NCBI RefSeq assembly: GCF_001183985.1
Contig: NZ_LFZW01000001.1
Span: forward strand, 1,085,812 to 1,149,811
Direction of reading: 5' to 3'
Length of the DNA stretch: 64,000 nt
From: Peribacillus loiseleuriae
GTDB lineage: Bacteria; Bacillota; Bacilli; Bacillales; DSM-1321
The translations under genes were made by a program, and so were the position numbers. The notes under the pieces were generated by a model. It was not told the origin of the DNA and made no database searches. It saw nothing but the letters and a program-made list of their open reading frames with translations. Every line of letters starts with the position of its first letter. Positions within the stretch are counted from its first letter, which is position 1. This document shows positions 8,512 to 17,819 of this stretch, piece after piece.

Positions 8512-9014
8512 AAGTTAAACATTCGTTTATGATTGTGATTTGTGTTTTATTAGGAGTAGTATCAGCATGTTCAAATACGACGGCAGAGAAACAGAAAAGT
8601 GAAAAGGAAGAAGTCCATACAGAACACACAGAACATGCTATTAGTGATATCCGTGAAGAAACAAGTAGCGTTGATGTATTGCCAAAATTTATGAACGGTA
8701 AATCAGAAGATATGAAATTAATTTATACCGCAGCCGCTAACCATAAAGATTTGCTTGAAAAAATTCCTTGTTATTGCGGATGTGGTGAAGCAGCAAATCA
8801 TAAAAATAATTATGATTGTTTTATTTATGAGAACAAGAGTAACGGAGTAGTAATTTGGGATGATCATGGAACAAAATGCGGTGTTTGTTTAGAAATAGCT
8901 GCCCAATCAGTCATTGATTATAACGAAGGAAAATCAATTGAAGCAATCCGAAAAGATATTGATGCAAAGTATGAGAATGGATATGCTAAGCCTACTCCAA
9001 CTCCAGAAGCTTAA
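8508..9014 (+). CDS. PCYCGC-motif lipoprotein
   Basis: A 168-residue exported lipoprotein: signal peptide, then lipobox VSAC with the lipid-carrying Cys21. A polar, His/Glu-rich linker (residues 22-58) leads to the family motif PCYCGCG at residues 87-93, followed by further Cys in YDCF and GTKCGVC. The Cys pattern suggests binding of a metal such as copper, or a redox role, on the outer face of the membrane. The family (PCYCGC motif-containing lipoprotein) has no proven function. The neighbouring copC and copD genes support a copper link. The ribosome binding site is GAGGAAAGG. Confidence 0.85.
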   Translation: MKVKHSFMIVICVLLGVVSACSNTTAEKQKSEKEEVHTEHTEHAISDIREETSSVDVLPKFMNGKSEDMKLIYTAAANHKDLLEKIPCYCGCGEAANHKNNYDCFIYENKSNGVVIWDDHGTKCGVCLEIAAQSVIDYNEGKSIEAIRKDIDAKYENGYAKPTPTPEA

Positions 9015-9165
9015 TAAATTGTAAATAGCTGCCTCCAATAGTTATCGGAATAGATTGTTATAATATTTACAAAATTGTCGAAAATGCATGTGAAATTATC
9101 GAGGATAAACATGTTATGATGAAAGGGTTGTATCGAAAAATTATAGTCAAAAGAAAGGATCAATA

Positions 9166-9726
9166 ATGAAAAAATTACTCTTTATGTTGATATGTATGTT
9201 CATAACAATCCCTACTATGGCAAGTGCACATACTCATCTATCTTCATCCAATCCTAAAGAAGGCCAAATTGTGACCGAGGAACTTAAGGAAATCACTCTC
9301 GACTACGCAGGGACTATAGAAAAACTAAGCACCATGAAGCTATTGAAAGATGGAGTAGAGATTTCACTTTCTCAAATTCTAGTACAAGATAAGCAATTGA
9401 TCGGAACCTTATCTGCACCTCTTGAAAATGGTTCTTATATCATTGAATGGAATATTGTAGGAGATGATGGGCATCCCATAACTGGCAAGATTACGTTCAC
9501 TGTACAAATAGAACAAATAAACAAAGAAAAAGAAACAGAAACAGTACAACCAAAAGTAGAAGAAAACAAACAAGAGAATGAACAGCAGGATAAAGTTGAG
9601 ACTCAAACTGAAAACCAAACTGTAGATCAACCATCAACCAATACAGTAACAACAATCATCACAGTACTTCTTTTCGCCATTTTGGTTTTGGGTCTCGTTT
9701 TATTGTTCAAGAAGAAGCGTAAATGA
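9166..9726 (+). CDS. copC: CopC domain copper-binding protein, membrane anchored
   Basis: A 186-residue exported protein. The signal peptide ends ...ASAHTHL, so the mature chain begins near His22, the usual N-terminal copper ligand of CopC. The beta-sandwich domain follows, with the conserved SSSNPKEG and GDDGHPITG segments (Asp101, His103). A low-complexity Glu/Gln/Thr-rich linker (about 115-155) leads to a C-terminal membrane helix (about 160-180) and a basic KKKRK tail. It overlaps copD by 4 bp, so the two are translationally coupled. In B. subtilis YcnJ the CopC and CopD parts are fused; here they are separate. Confidence 0.85.
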   Translation: MKKLLFMLICMFITIPTMASAHTHLSSSNPKEGQIVTEELKEITLDYAGTIEKLSTMKLLKDGVEISLSQILVQDKQLIGTLSAPLENGSYIIEWNIVGDDGHPITGKITFTVQIEQINKEKETETVQPKVEENKQENEQQDKVETQTENQTVDQPSTNTVTTIITVLLFAILVLGLVLLFKKKRK

Positions 9727-10802
9727 TGAATGTACTTATTCCGATTTCGGAATTTGGAAATTATCTGATGTTTTCAATTCTTGCGGGTCATGTCGTACTG
9801 CAATTTGTACCAGAAGGAAGTAAGCCAAAGCTAAATGTTCCGAAATCTGTATTGCTACTTTCAACTCTTGGTATCATCATTTTTACATTAGTGCCCATTG
9901 TGCAAGTCATCTTCTATTTTAAAGACAGTGTTGGGTTACAGCAGGCGACTATGTCTGTACTTACTGAATTTCAGGTTGGAAAGTCGTGGATTTTCATAGG
10001 CTTTATGGCAACGTTTTTATGGATGACCATTTATGTAAAGGGATCTAAATATTTACAGATGTTATTGTTATTCTTAATGGTTCTAGGAGTAGGATACGCG
10101 AGCCATAGTGCATCGTTGTCTTTTTGGAAAGGATTATTCTCTCATACGACACATTTTTTAATCGTTTCTTTATGGACAGGTATACTCATTCATATTTCAT
10201 GGTTTTCAAAAAATCATTCCTCTTGGTTAAAATTTTTGCGCTGGTTTACACCATTTGCTATCGTCTGTTTAGTCGTAATTTTTATAAGTGGATTTATTCT
10301 GATGGTACCGATTGTAGAACCGAAAGATTATGTGAAGTCTTGGGTCTTACCTTATGGACAGATGTTGCTCCTTAAACATATTAGTATCATACCTGTCATT
10401 GTTTTTGCTTTTGTTAACGGATTTCTTGTGAAAAAAGCAATGAATCATTCGACGTTCAACCCACGTCCTTGGCTGATTGGTGAAAGTATTTTACTAATGT
10501 TTGTATTCTATTTTACCGCTGTAATGGGGACATTATCGCCCCCTCATACAATTGATCTTACAGTAATTTCTGAAGGTGCCTCTCCTTGGGTAGAATGGTT
10601 ATTAGGTATAGATATTATTGTTCCGTTACATGTACAGTTTATTCCATTTTTCCAAACGATATTGTTAATAGTCATCTCCTTCGTATTTTTGGCGATGATT
10701 ATTGTAAGTTTTAAAAATAGAAAACCTTATTTAGGATTAATATTTGGAGTGAGTTTTATGGCTGCTGTGTATATGGGATTGATGTTATCCATGTCCATAT
10801 AA
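9723..10802 (+). CDS. copD: CopD family copper transport membrane protein
   Basis: A 359-residue polytopic protein with about eight to nine membrane segments. It fits the CopD domain seen in YcnJ-type copper importers, including the GYASHSASLS segment and a His-rich stretch FSHTTHFLIVSLWTGILIH in the middle of the chain. With the preceding CopC it should move copper across the membrane, most likely inward, judging from YcnJ. The start overlaps the copC stop (ATGA). A terminator follows 43 bp after the stop. An Mn or Fe role cannot be excluded from sequence alone. Confidence 0.8.
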   Translation: MMNVLIPISEFGNYLMFSILAGHVVLQFVPEGSKPKLNVPKSVLLLSTLGIIIFTLVPIVQVIFYFKDSVGLQQATMSVLTEFQVGKSWIFIGFMATFLWMTIYVKGSKYLQMLLLFLMVLGVGYASHSASLSFWKGLFSHTTHFLIVSLWTGILIHISWFSKNHSSWLKFLRWFTPFAIVCLVVIFISGFILMVPIVEPKDYVKSWVLPYGQMLLLKHISIIPVIVFAFVNGFLVKKAMNHSTFNPRPWLIGESILLMFVFYFTAVMGTLSPPHTIDLTVISEGASPWVEWLLGIDIIVPLHVQFIPFFQTILLIVISFVFLAMIIVSFKNRKPYLGLIFGVSFMAAVYMGLMLSMSI

Positions 10803-10844
10803 ATCCATATACAAATATGTTGTTATCAAATCTAAATGTGGATC

Positions 10845-10881
10845 AAAGTCATCTTCTTGTTAAAGGAGGATGGCTTTTTTC
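10845..10881 (+). terminator. copD terminator
   Basis: AAAGTCATCTTC pairs with GGAGGATGGCTTT over 12 bp (two G-U), followed by a T-run. Confidence 0.8.
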
Positions 10882-11073
10882 TTCTAAATTAATTGAATTC
10901 TCGTTATAAAATAGAGTTAATGTTGCCTATTTACATGAAATAGTCTGAATGACAGGATGTTTAAATCGTTTATATAGAGATATTTATATAGGCTTTGAAG
11001 AATTCAGTGAATTTTGAATTGGATCATGTATAATTAATTTTACCAAACATATGTGAGGAGAATGTGAGTAAAG

Positions 11074-11400
11074 ATGATCTATACGATTGCTGTATTTTTA
11101 TTTGCGGGATTAGCAGAAATTGGTGGAGGTTATCTTATTTGGTTATGGCTTCGTGAGGGAAAGCCCTTTTATTTGGGGATGTTAGGAGGACTCGCCTTAG
11201 CTTTATATGGAGTTGTTGCTACGTTTCAAACATTTCCATCTTTCGGTCGTGTTTATGCTGCGTATGGAGGTGTCTTTATTATCCTTTCGGTATTATGGGG
11301 ATGGGGAGTAGATAAAAAAACGCCAGACTTGTACGACTGGGTAGGTGGTGCCATTTGTTTAATTGGTGTATCTGTTATGTTATGGGCACCAAGGCAATAA
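11074..11400 (+). CDS. YnfA/UPF0060 family membrane protein
   Basis: A 108-residue protein with four predicted membrane helices. It carries the family signature [20 protein letters not shown] at the N-terminus, the central [13 protein letters not shown] segment and the closing [20 protein letters not shown]0060 proteins resemble small multidrug resistance transporters in size and topology, but their substrate is not known. The gene stands alone, with GAGGAG upstream of the ATG. Confidence 0.9.
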   Translation: MIYTIAVFLFAGLAEIGGGYLIWLWLREGKPFYLGMLGGLALALYGVVATFQTFPSFGRVYAAYGGVFIILSVLWGWGVDKKTPDLYDWVGGAICLIGVSVMLWAPRQ

Positions 11401-11483
11401 ACAAATCGATTGTAATGAAATAATACTGTTATTATATTATCCACAATAAAATAAGCTTGCAATCTTTTAACAAGAGAATAAAT

Positions 11484-11495
11484 CGAATATATTCG
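11484..11495. promoter_or_regulatory. Palindrome upstream of mtlA
   Basis: CGAATATATTCG is a perfect 12-bp palindrome, 114 bp before the mtlA start codon. It could be an operator half of the mtl control region, with the second palindrome 20 bp downstream. Confidence 0.3.
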
Positions 11496-11515
11496 AGAAA
11501 CAATATCTTTGTCTC

Positions 11516-11531
11516 CTTTGTCGCGACAAAG
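11516..11531. promoter_or_regulatory. Palindrome upstream of mtlA, candidate MtlR operator
   Basis: CTTTGTCGCGACAAAG is a perfect 16-bp palindrome, 78 bp before mtlA. The TTGTC...GACAA arms are of the type bound by PRD regulators in mannitol operons, but I cannot confirm the match to a known MtlR site. Confidence 0.45.
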
Positions 11532-11608
11532 TTAGCTTTCTTCGTTATTGAATGCTTGAGACTCGTCCTTTACCATTAATGATGAATATAATGAAGGGAA
11601 GAGAGATA

Positions 11609-13516
11609 ATGGCTCAATTAAATATAAAAGTAGCTGTACAAAAGTTCGGTAATTTCCTTAGTTCGATGGTTATGCCGAATATTGCAGCTTTCATAGCGTG
11701 GGGGTTAATTACCGCACTATTTATACCTACTGGCTTCTTTCCGAGTGAAAGCTTAGGTCAAATGGTCGATCCAATGGTTAAATACATGTTGCCACTATTA
11801 ATAGGGTACACAGGCGGTAAGATTATACATGATCAACGCGGTGGTGTTGTTGGTGCTATTGCGACAATGGGTGTCATCGTAGGATCAGACATTCCGATGT
11901 TTCTTGGTGCCATGATCATGGGACCGGTCGGCGGATATGCAATAAAGAAATTTGATCAGTTTATTGAGGGGAAAGTGAAAGCTGGCTTTGAAATGCTTGT
12001 TAACAATTTCTCAGCAGGAATCATTGGCGGAGGTCTCGCTATTCTATCCTTATTAGGGGTTGGTCCTGCTGTAAACTTGTTTACGGGTTGGCTTGTGAAT
12101 GGTGTAGATTGGCTGGTGGCGGCTGGGCTACTGCCGTTGACAAGTATCTTAATCGAACCTGCAAAAATATTATTTTTAAATAATGCTATCAATCATGGCA
12201 TCCTTTCACCAATTGGTTTAGAGCAGATTAAACAGACAGGCCAATCGGTATTGTTACTACTTGAAGCAAACCCAGGACCTGGTTTTGGTGTCTTGCTTGC
12301 TTATAGTATTTTTGGAAAAGGGACAGCAAAGAAATCAGCACCGGGAGCTGCCATTATTCAATTCTTTGGCGGAATCCACGAAATTTACTTCCCATATATC
12401 TTAATGCGTCCGATGTTATTTTTTGCCGTTATCTTGGGCGGAATGAGTGGCGTATTTACATTAGTTCTTTTAGGTGGAGGATTATTCGCTCCTGCATCAC
12501 CTGGTAGTATTCTGGCCATTGCTGCAGTTACTCCACATCATACAAGTACGTTTATTGCAAACTTCGCAGGCGTGTTAGTAGCTGGAATTGTATCATTTGT
12601 TATTTCTGCATTCGTCCTCAGAACAGGGAAGCAACCAGATGAAAGCATTGAAGATGCAGCAAAAAAAATGCAGGAAATGAAAGGGAAGAAAAGTTCTGTT
12701 GCGAATGTATTTGCTTCAAATGGTACTATGCCGGATAACGTGAATAAAATCATCTTTGCATGTGATGCCGGAATGGGGTCTAGTGCAATGGGTGCTTCCC
12801 TTCTCCGCAAGAAAGTGAAGGAAGCAGGAATGGATGTCGCTGTTACGAATACATCTATTAGTAATCTTCCTTCTGATGCCCAAATTGTCATCACACAGGA
12901 AGAACTGACACCGAGAGCACAGAAACAAGTGCCGAATGCGTATCACATTTCCGTGGATAATTTCTTATCAAGTCCAGAATATGATCGATTAATCAGTCAG
13001 TTAAAATTTCCAGCCAATGCAGAGCTTCATGAAATCGTTGAAGAGGCTGAAGAAGTCGTCCCTGGTAACCCTGATGGTGAAAATGACAATGACAGCTTGC
13101 TTCGTCCGGAAAATGTATTTCTTAATCAAGAGTTTGCTAATAAAGAAGAGGCGATTCGCTTCGCTGGACGAGCATTAGTGAAAGCCGGATATGTTAACGA
13201 AAGCTATATTGAAGCGATGATTGCTCGTGATGAAATGACTTCAACCTATATGGGAAATGATGTTGCGATTCCACACGGTACAGAAGAAGCGAAAAAGGAT
13301 GTACTTAATTCTGGATTTACCGTATTGCAAGTTCCAAACGGAGTGGACTTTGACGGTCAAAAAGTACGTTTGATCTTCGGTATTGCTGGGAAAGATGGTA
13401 CACATCTTGAGATATTATCTGGAATAGCTGTGACGTGTTCCGATATGGAGAATATTGAAAAGTTGGTTGAAGCGAAAACAGCCCAAGAAATGATAGATAT
13501 TTTAGGAAAAGAATAA
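11609..13516 (+). CDS. mtlA: Mannitol PTS transporter, fused IIC-IIB-IIA
   Basis: A 635-residue permease that takes up mannitol and phosphorylates it to mannitol-1-phosphate. The IIC membrane domain spans about residues 1-345 and includes the GGIHE substrate-loop motif (254-258). The IIB domain begins near 375 and carries the phospho-Cys in ACDAGMGSS (Cys385). After an acidic linker (about 475-500) the IIA domain carries the phospho-His in AIPHGTE (His556). Many Firmicutes encode IIA separately, whereas here all three are in one chain as in E. coli. The start at 11609 follows GAAGGGAAGAGAG; earlier in-frame ATGs lack a ribosome binding site. mtlR and mtlD follow. Confidence 0.95.
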   Translation: MAQLNIKVAVQKFGNFLSSMVMPNIAAFIAWGLITALFIPTGFFPSESLGQMVDPMVKYMLPLLIGYTGGKIIHDQRGGVVGAIATMGVIVGSDIPMFLGAMIMGPVGGYAIKKFDQFIEGKVKAGFEMLVNNFSAGIIGGGLAILSLLGVGPAVNLFTGWLVNGVDWLVAAGLLPLTSILIEPAKILFLNNAINHGILSPIGLEQIKQTGQSVLLLLEANPGPGFGVLLAYSIFGKGTAKKSAPGAAIIQFFGGIHEIYFPYILMRPMLFFAVILGGMSGVFTLVLLGGGLFAPASPGSILAIAAVTPHHTSTFIANFAGVLVAGIVSFVISAFVLRTGKQPDESIEDAAKKMQEMKGKKSSVANVFASNGTMPDNVNKIIFACDAGMGSSAMGASLLRKKVKEAGMDVAVTNTSISNLPSDAQIVITQEELTPRAQKQVPNAYHISVDNFLSSPEYDRLISQLKFPANAELHEIVEEAEEVVPGNPDGENDNDSLLRPENVFLNQEFANKEEAIRFAGRALVKAGYVNESYIEAMIARDEMTSTYMGNDVAIPHGTEEAKKDVLNSGFTVLQVPNGVDFDGQKVRLIFGIAGKDGTHLEILSGIAVTCSDMENIEKLVEAKTAQEMIDILGKE

Positions 13517-13572
13517 ATAATTGTATTTACCGAATAGAAAAGTGAATTAAGTGCTTTTTTAATCGCCCTTTT

Positions 13573-13596
13573 ATTGTAAGAATTGATTCTTACAAT
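13573..13596. terminator. Inverted repeat after mtlA
   Basis: ATTGTAAGAAT and ATTCTTACAAT are perfect 11-bp arms separated by TG. The near absence of a loop makes a protein-bound palindrome or cruciform as likely as a terminator. Confidence 0.45.
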
Positions 13597-13609
13597 AAAT
13601 ACGGTTTCT

Positions 13610-13725
13610 AGCGCAAGGCGCAATCGGCTCTGGGGACATAAGACAATCAAACTAATGGGGAGAAGGATATTCCCTATACAGCTTGATAAGTCTTTGTCCT
13701 GTCACCGAAACTTGCTCCTTGCGCT
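13610..13725. repeat. 116-bp element with inverted ends between mtlA and mtlR
   Basis: AGCGCAAGG at the left end is repeated inverted as CCTTGCGCT at the right end. Inside, GGACATAAGAC can pair with GTCTTTGTCC, so the element can fold on itself. It fills the mtlA-mtlR gap. It resembles small mobile or structured intergenic elements of Bacillus, but no second copy is in the window. Confidence 0.5.
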
Positions 13726-13749
13726 TTTCTAATGAAATGAGCTGATATC

Positions 13750-15840
13750 ATGTTTATTACCTCAAGAGAAAAAGCAATTATTGAATTAATTATTAAAACT
13801 TCTGGGAAACATACAGCTTTTTCTATTGCGAATTATCTAAATGTAAGTGTCAGAACCATTCATCGTGATTTAAATGCAATCGAAAAGATTCTCCAGTCAT
13901 TTGAGCTTGATTTAGTTCGAAATGCGGATAAGGGGCTCAAGATTGAGGGGAAGAATGAACAAATATTTCGTCTGGTTCAGTACTTATTGGGAATCCATCC
14001 AATCGATGAAACACCAGAGGAAAAAAAACTGCAGCTACTTATAGCACTATTGCAAGAAGAATCATATAAAATCCAGTCGTTAGCCGCTAGTTTGGGTGTC
14101 AGCATTACAACACTAACCACATACTTGGATGAATTGACAGACTGGTTAACTCATTCAAATGTTCAAGTTACCAGAAAAAGAGGAGTAGGGGTTGAGCTTT
14201 TCGGAACGGAAGCAAATAAGCGAAAAGCCTTGGCAAACAATTTCTTACTGTATTTTAATGAAGAACTGATTGAGAATTTATTTTTATTAGAAAATGGGAA
14301 ATTCTCAAAAAAAATGGTCTTGTATTACTTTCTTCCAGAGTATTTTCTTACTATTGATCGATTAGTTATAGCTACTTTAAATCGTTTACAACCACGTCTA
14401 GCAGATGGCGATTATATCGGGCTAATTGTACATATGTGTATTACGATGCAAAGGACAGAATCCGGTTTCCTATTAGAGGAATATGAAGATTATTCTCATG
14501 AACTAACTGAGGAATATAATCTAATCGTGAAAATATGTAAGGCGATTGAAGAAACTTACTCTGTAGCATTTACTAAAGCCGACATGATTTACTTGGCGGT
14601 TATCCTTAAAGGTTCTAAGCTACAAGCAGCTGATACCGTTCCTTATGATAGTGTTATACTAAGTCAAAAAGTAAAAAACTTTATACGAAATGTGTCTTCA
14701 AAGCTACATGTTGATTTAACAATGGATTTTTCTTTGTATCAGGGGCTTCTTGCTCACATGGAACCTGCATTGTTCCGCCTTAAACAACAAATGGGATTAT
14801 TTAATCCACTTAAAGAGGAAATCAAACAAAAGTATCCAGTTCTATTTATGGCCGTACAAACCAGTGTAGAAAATGAATTTGTAGAAATTGATTATTTTCC
14901 TGAGGATGAAATAGCCTTCATTGTCCTTCATTTTGGCTCGGCGCTCGTTATGCGAGAAGAAGGAATATCGATAAAAGCATTGATTGTTTGCCCAACCGGT
15001 ATTGGTACCTCAAAGATGCTAGCGAGCCGAGTAAAAAAAGAAATTTCAGAGATTGGTTCTATAGAAATCAGTTCGATTAAAGATCTTCAGAAACATGGGA
15101 ATTTTGAAAATTTTGATGTTATTATTTCAACCGTTAGGCTTCCTTTTATAAACAAAGATAATATCTTGGTCTCTCCACTTTTAACTGAAGAAAATATTTT
15201 AACAATCAGGAGATTTTTACGGAATAACATCGAGAACTTAACAAAAAATAAGCATTATAAAAAATCAGCACAAATAGAATCCTCCTCTTCTCGCGTAGCA
15301 AAGGGTGGGATTAGGGAAATCTTACAAGAGCTGAAGGATGTACAAGAAAGCATCCAGGCTGTTCTAGATCATTTTCGGGTGTATCGGAAACCTCATTTAA
15401 AAAGCCATGAACAAGTTATTAAAGAAATGGTATGGATAGCGGAAGAAGAAAAGCTTTTAACTCATGCAAATGAAGTGATTGAATTGTTAATGGATAGGGA
15501 AAGAAAAGGTGGGCTTGGTATTCCGAACACAGGAATGGGACTTTTTCACTGCAGAAGTGAGAAGGTGCATGAGCTCATTTTTCAAATCTCCCATTTAGAA
15601 GAGCCTTGTCTGATAAAAGGTATGGACGGCAAGGACATGTATATGAAGAATGTGCTGTTAATGTTGGCGCCTGAGGAATTGAGTGTAAATAAGCAGGAAA
15701 TCGTAAGTTTGATAAGTACAAGTTTAATTGAGAATAATGAATCGATTATGACTTTTTCCTCATCGAATGAGGGCATGATTCGTGCAAAATTAGAAGCCGT
15801 TTTTCTAGATTATCTTCATACTAATTTAATAAGGGAATGA
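13750..15840 (+). CDS. mtlR: Mannitol operon transcriptional activator
   Basis: A 696-residue PRD-type regulator. An N-terminal helix-turn-helix (FSIANYLNVSVRTIHRDL, about 24-41) and a second one (about 107-125) are followed by PRD1 (His228 in LIVHMC), PRD2 (His336 in LLAHMEP, His394 in VLHFGSA), an EIIB-Gat-like domain with Cys414 in VCPTGIGTS, and an EIIA-Mtl-like domain with His600 in GLFHCRS. PTS phosphorylation of these residues controls activity in known MtlR proteins. PRD1 lacks a second His at the usual site (YLAVILKG), a difference from the standard pattern. No good ribosome binding site is visible. It lies between mtlA and mtlD. Confidence 0.93.
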   Translation: MFITSREKAIIELIIKTSGKHTAFSIANYLNVSVRTIHRDLNAIEKILQSFELDLVRNADKGLKIEGKNEQIFRLVQYLLGIHPIDETPEEKKLQLLIALLQEESYKIQSLAASLGVSITTLTTYLDELTDWLTHSNVQVTRKRGVGVELFGTEANKRKALANNFLLYFNEELIENLFLLENGKFSKKMVLYYFLPEYFLTIDRLVIATLNRLQPRLADGDYIGLIVHMCITMQRTESGFLLEEYEDYSHELTEEYNLIVKICKAIEETYSVAFTKADMIYLAVILKGSKLQAADTVPYDSVILSQKVKNFIRNVSSKLHVDLTMDFSLYQGLLAHMEPALFRLKQQMGLFNPLKEEIKQKYPVLFMAVQTSVENEFVEIDYFPEDEIAFIVLHFGSALVMREEGISIKALIVCPTGIGTSKMLASRVKKEISEIGSIEISSIKDLQKHGNFENFDVIISTVRLPFINKDNILVSPLLTEENILTIRRFLRNNIENLTKNKHYKKSAQIESSSSRVAKGGIREILQELKDVQESIQAVLDHFRVYRKPHLKSHEQVIKEMVWIAEEEKLLTHANEVIELLMDRERKGGLGIPNTGMGLFHCRSEKVHELIFQISHLEEPCLIKGMDGKDMYMKNVLLMLAPEELSVNKQEIVSLISTSLIENNESIMTFSSSNEGMIRAKLEAVFLDYLHTNLIRE

Positions 15841-15845
15841 TATGA

Positions 15846-16988
15846 ATGAAACAAGCAGTACATTTTGGAGCAGGAAACATTGGAAGAGGATTTATTGGAG
15901 CACTTTTTTCACAGTCTGGTTATCAGGTGACATTTATCGATCTTGCGGATCAAATCATTAATCAGTTAAACGAGAAGAAGAAGTATCAAGTTAAATTGGC
16001 TACAGATCAGAAAGAAGCTGTAACGATAGAAAATGTATCAGGACTAAATAATATGAGGCAGGAAAATGAAGTCATTGAAGCGATTAAAGGTGCAACTTAC
16101 CTGACGACTGCAATTGGACCGAATATCCTACCACGTATTGCTCCATTGATCGCAAAGGGCTTGGCTGCTCGCCTAAAGGAAAATGATGAAAAAATCTACG
16201 TGATCGCTTGTGAGAATCAAATCTCGGCAACAGACCTTTTAAAAGGCTATATACTAGAAAATCTAGATGAAGAGACCCAAGCAAATTTAGCTGGTAAAGT
16301 CTATTTCTTTAATTCAGCCGTTGACCGCATTGTTCCCATTCAAAACAATCAAGATTCTCTCGATGTACTGGTTGAGCCTTATTATGAATGGGTTGTAGAA
16401 ACAAGTGAAAGCATTCCGCCAATCGAAGGGATGACAATTGTTTCAGAACTTGCACCATTTATTGAAAGAAAGCTTTTTACAGTGAATACAGGACATGCTG
16501 TTATTGCATACCTTGGGTATCTTGAGAATAAGTCGACGATTGACCAAACGTTAGCTGATGAAAAGATTATCAAGCAAGTTCAAGCAACACTTGGTGAAAC
16601 GGGTGCTTATTTAATTAAGCAATATGGCTTAAATCCAGAGGAGCATCAACAATATATTAATAAGATTATTAATCGCTTTAAAAATGCTTACTTAAATGAT
16701 GATGTGACTAGAGTGGGCCGCTCGCCTCTTCGTAAGCTTGGAGCAAATGACCGTCTAGTACGTCCAGCTACTGAAGCAAAAAAAGCTGGACTATCTTACA
16801 CGAATCTTACGAAGGCAATCGCATCAGCCTTACTCTTTGATAACAAGGAAGATGAAGAAGCAGTAAAAATGCAAGCCATGATAAAAGAACATGGTGTAGC
16901 GCATGTTCTGAAAGAAGTAAGCGAATTAGATGAAAATAGTGAAATTACGCTAGAAGTAATCAAGCATTACAATGAATTAAAAAAATAA
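15846..16988 (+). CDS. mtlD: Mannitol-1-phosphate 5-dehydrogenase
   Basis: A 380-residue cytoplasmic enzyme that oxidises mannitol-1-phosphate to fructose-6-phosphate with NAD+. The N-terminal Rossmann motif is FGAGNIGRGFIG (residues 7-18). The polyol-dehydrogenase catalytic segment ERKLFTVNTGHA places the catalytic Lys at 209, and RVGRSPLRKLGANDRL is the C-terminal substrate-binding region. The length is standard for the family. The gene starts 5 bp after mtlR, so the two are cotranscribed. Confidence 0.96.
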   Translation: MKQAVHFGAGNIGRGFIGALFSQSGYQVTFIDLADQIINQLNEKKKYQVKLATDQKEAVTIENVSGLNNMRQENEVIEAIKGATYLTTAIGPNILPRIAPLIAKGLAARLKENDEKIYVIACENQISATDLLKGYILENLDEETQANLAGKVYFFNSAVDRIVPIQNNQDSLDVLVEPYYEWVVETSESIPPIEGMTIVSELAPFIERKLFTVNTGHAVIAYLGYLENKSTIDQTLADEKIIKQVQATLGETGAYLIKQYGLNPEEHQQYINKIINRFKNAYLNDDVTRVGRSPLRKLGANDRLVRPATEAKKAGLSYTNLTKAIASALLFDNKEDEEAVKMQAMIKEHGVAHVLKEVSELDENSEITLEVIKHYNELKK

Positions 16989-17055
16989 ATAATGGATTCT
17001 TAGGTCATAAAAATAAAACGCCTGTTATACCTAAATACAATTTAATCACTTATTT

Positions 17056-17088
17056 TAACACCGTTCGTTATTACGAGAGCGGTGTTAG
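17056..17088. terminator. Hairpin after mtlD
   Basis: TAACACCG and CGGTGTTA form an 8-bp stem with a further TCG/CGA pair inside. There is no T-run on the plus strand, so it may act as a processing or stability hairpin for the mtl transcript. Confidence 0.5.
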
Positions 17089-17629
17089 AATGGGATTAAA
17101 GTGAAAAATAGTATGCCAAAAATCGTATTCTGTGTACATTTTTACTGAGAAATACCTGATTTGAAATAGCATGATCCAATATTCTCATCATAATTATTAT
17201 TTTTTTCTTGCTTGTGTGGAGTATGAGCAGAATCCCCGCTGATGCATAGTTTCCAGAATCAGCTCTAAAGCACCCTGCTATATAGTAATAAAATACTCTT
17301 TCTTCAGTAGAACTTGATTATATCCACATTTTTTCCTCAGTGCTTCGATCCCATCTTTTGTTTTCAATTTCCTATAATACTACTCAAATCAACTTCAATT
17401 CTACAAAGTTCAGGTTCCTTTTCTATGTCTAATATTTCCACTTGTGAAATTTATCCTGGTTTAATCGGCTGTAATACCCCATCTCAATTTTTATGAGAGA
17501 ATCAAGAATAATTAGGCGAGCGATGGCCCCCCACTTATGAAAGTTTCGCTTTATTACTTCGGGCAATTAAGTTGCACGAAGTAAACAATTTTTGAATATA
17601 CTATGTAGTAAAAAAGGAGACGGAAAGAT
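17089..17629. other. Gene-free stretch with possible decayed coding sequence
   Basis: No intact gene is seen. On the minus strand near 17340-17500 one frame reads coding-like stretches (ISQVEILDIEKEPELCRIEV and a nearby VDLSSIIGN) interrupted by stops. I do not recognise the family. The rest looks non-coding. Confidence 0.3.
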
Positions 17630-17758
17630 ATGTCTTATTCACAGCGAACTCAAAAGAAAATTGTAGGATATTCAGCGATCTTTAAACAACTCGGAATCAT
17701 TACTGAACAAGAATATAAAGAAATTAAGCAAGCGTATGTTATCAAGAATGCTGATTAA
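17630..17758 (+). CDS. Small hypothetical protein, 42 residues
   Basis: Not recognised. A strong ribosome binding site (AAAAGGAGACGG) precedes the ATG and a strong terminator follows the stop by about 15 bp, so this short frame is very likely a real single-gene unit. The product is basic and soluble, starts MSYSQRTQKKIVGYSAIFKQ, and its second half (GIITEQEYKEIKQAY) resembles the short helical tails of SHOCT-like proteins. No function can be given. Confidence 0.6.
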   Translation: MSYSQRTQKKIVGYSAIFKQLGIITEQEYKEIKQAYVIKNAD

Positions 17759-17772
17759 AGATTGTCAAATAT

Positions 17773-17819
17773 AGTCCGCTAATAACAGCCAGCATTCAGC
17801 TGTTATTAGCGGACTTTTT
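17773..17819 (+). terminator. Strong terminator after the 42-residue gene
   Basis: AGTCCGCTAATAACAGC pairs perfectly with GCTGTTATTAGCGGACT over 17 bp, followed by TTTTTA. The near symmetry means it could also act on the minus strand. Confidence 0.9.

Noticed and set aside
17314..17496. A 60-codon plus-strand frame
   Set aside because: No ribosome binding site, and the opposite strand shows the more coding-like, though broken, reading.
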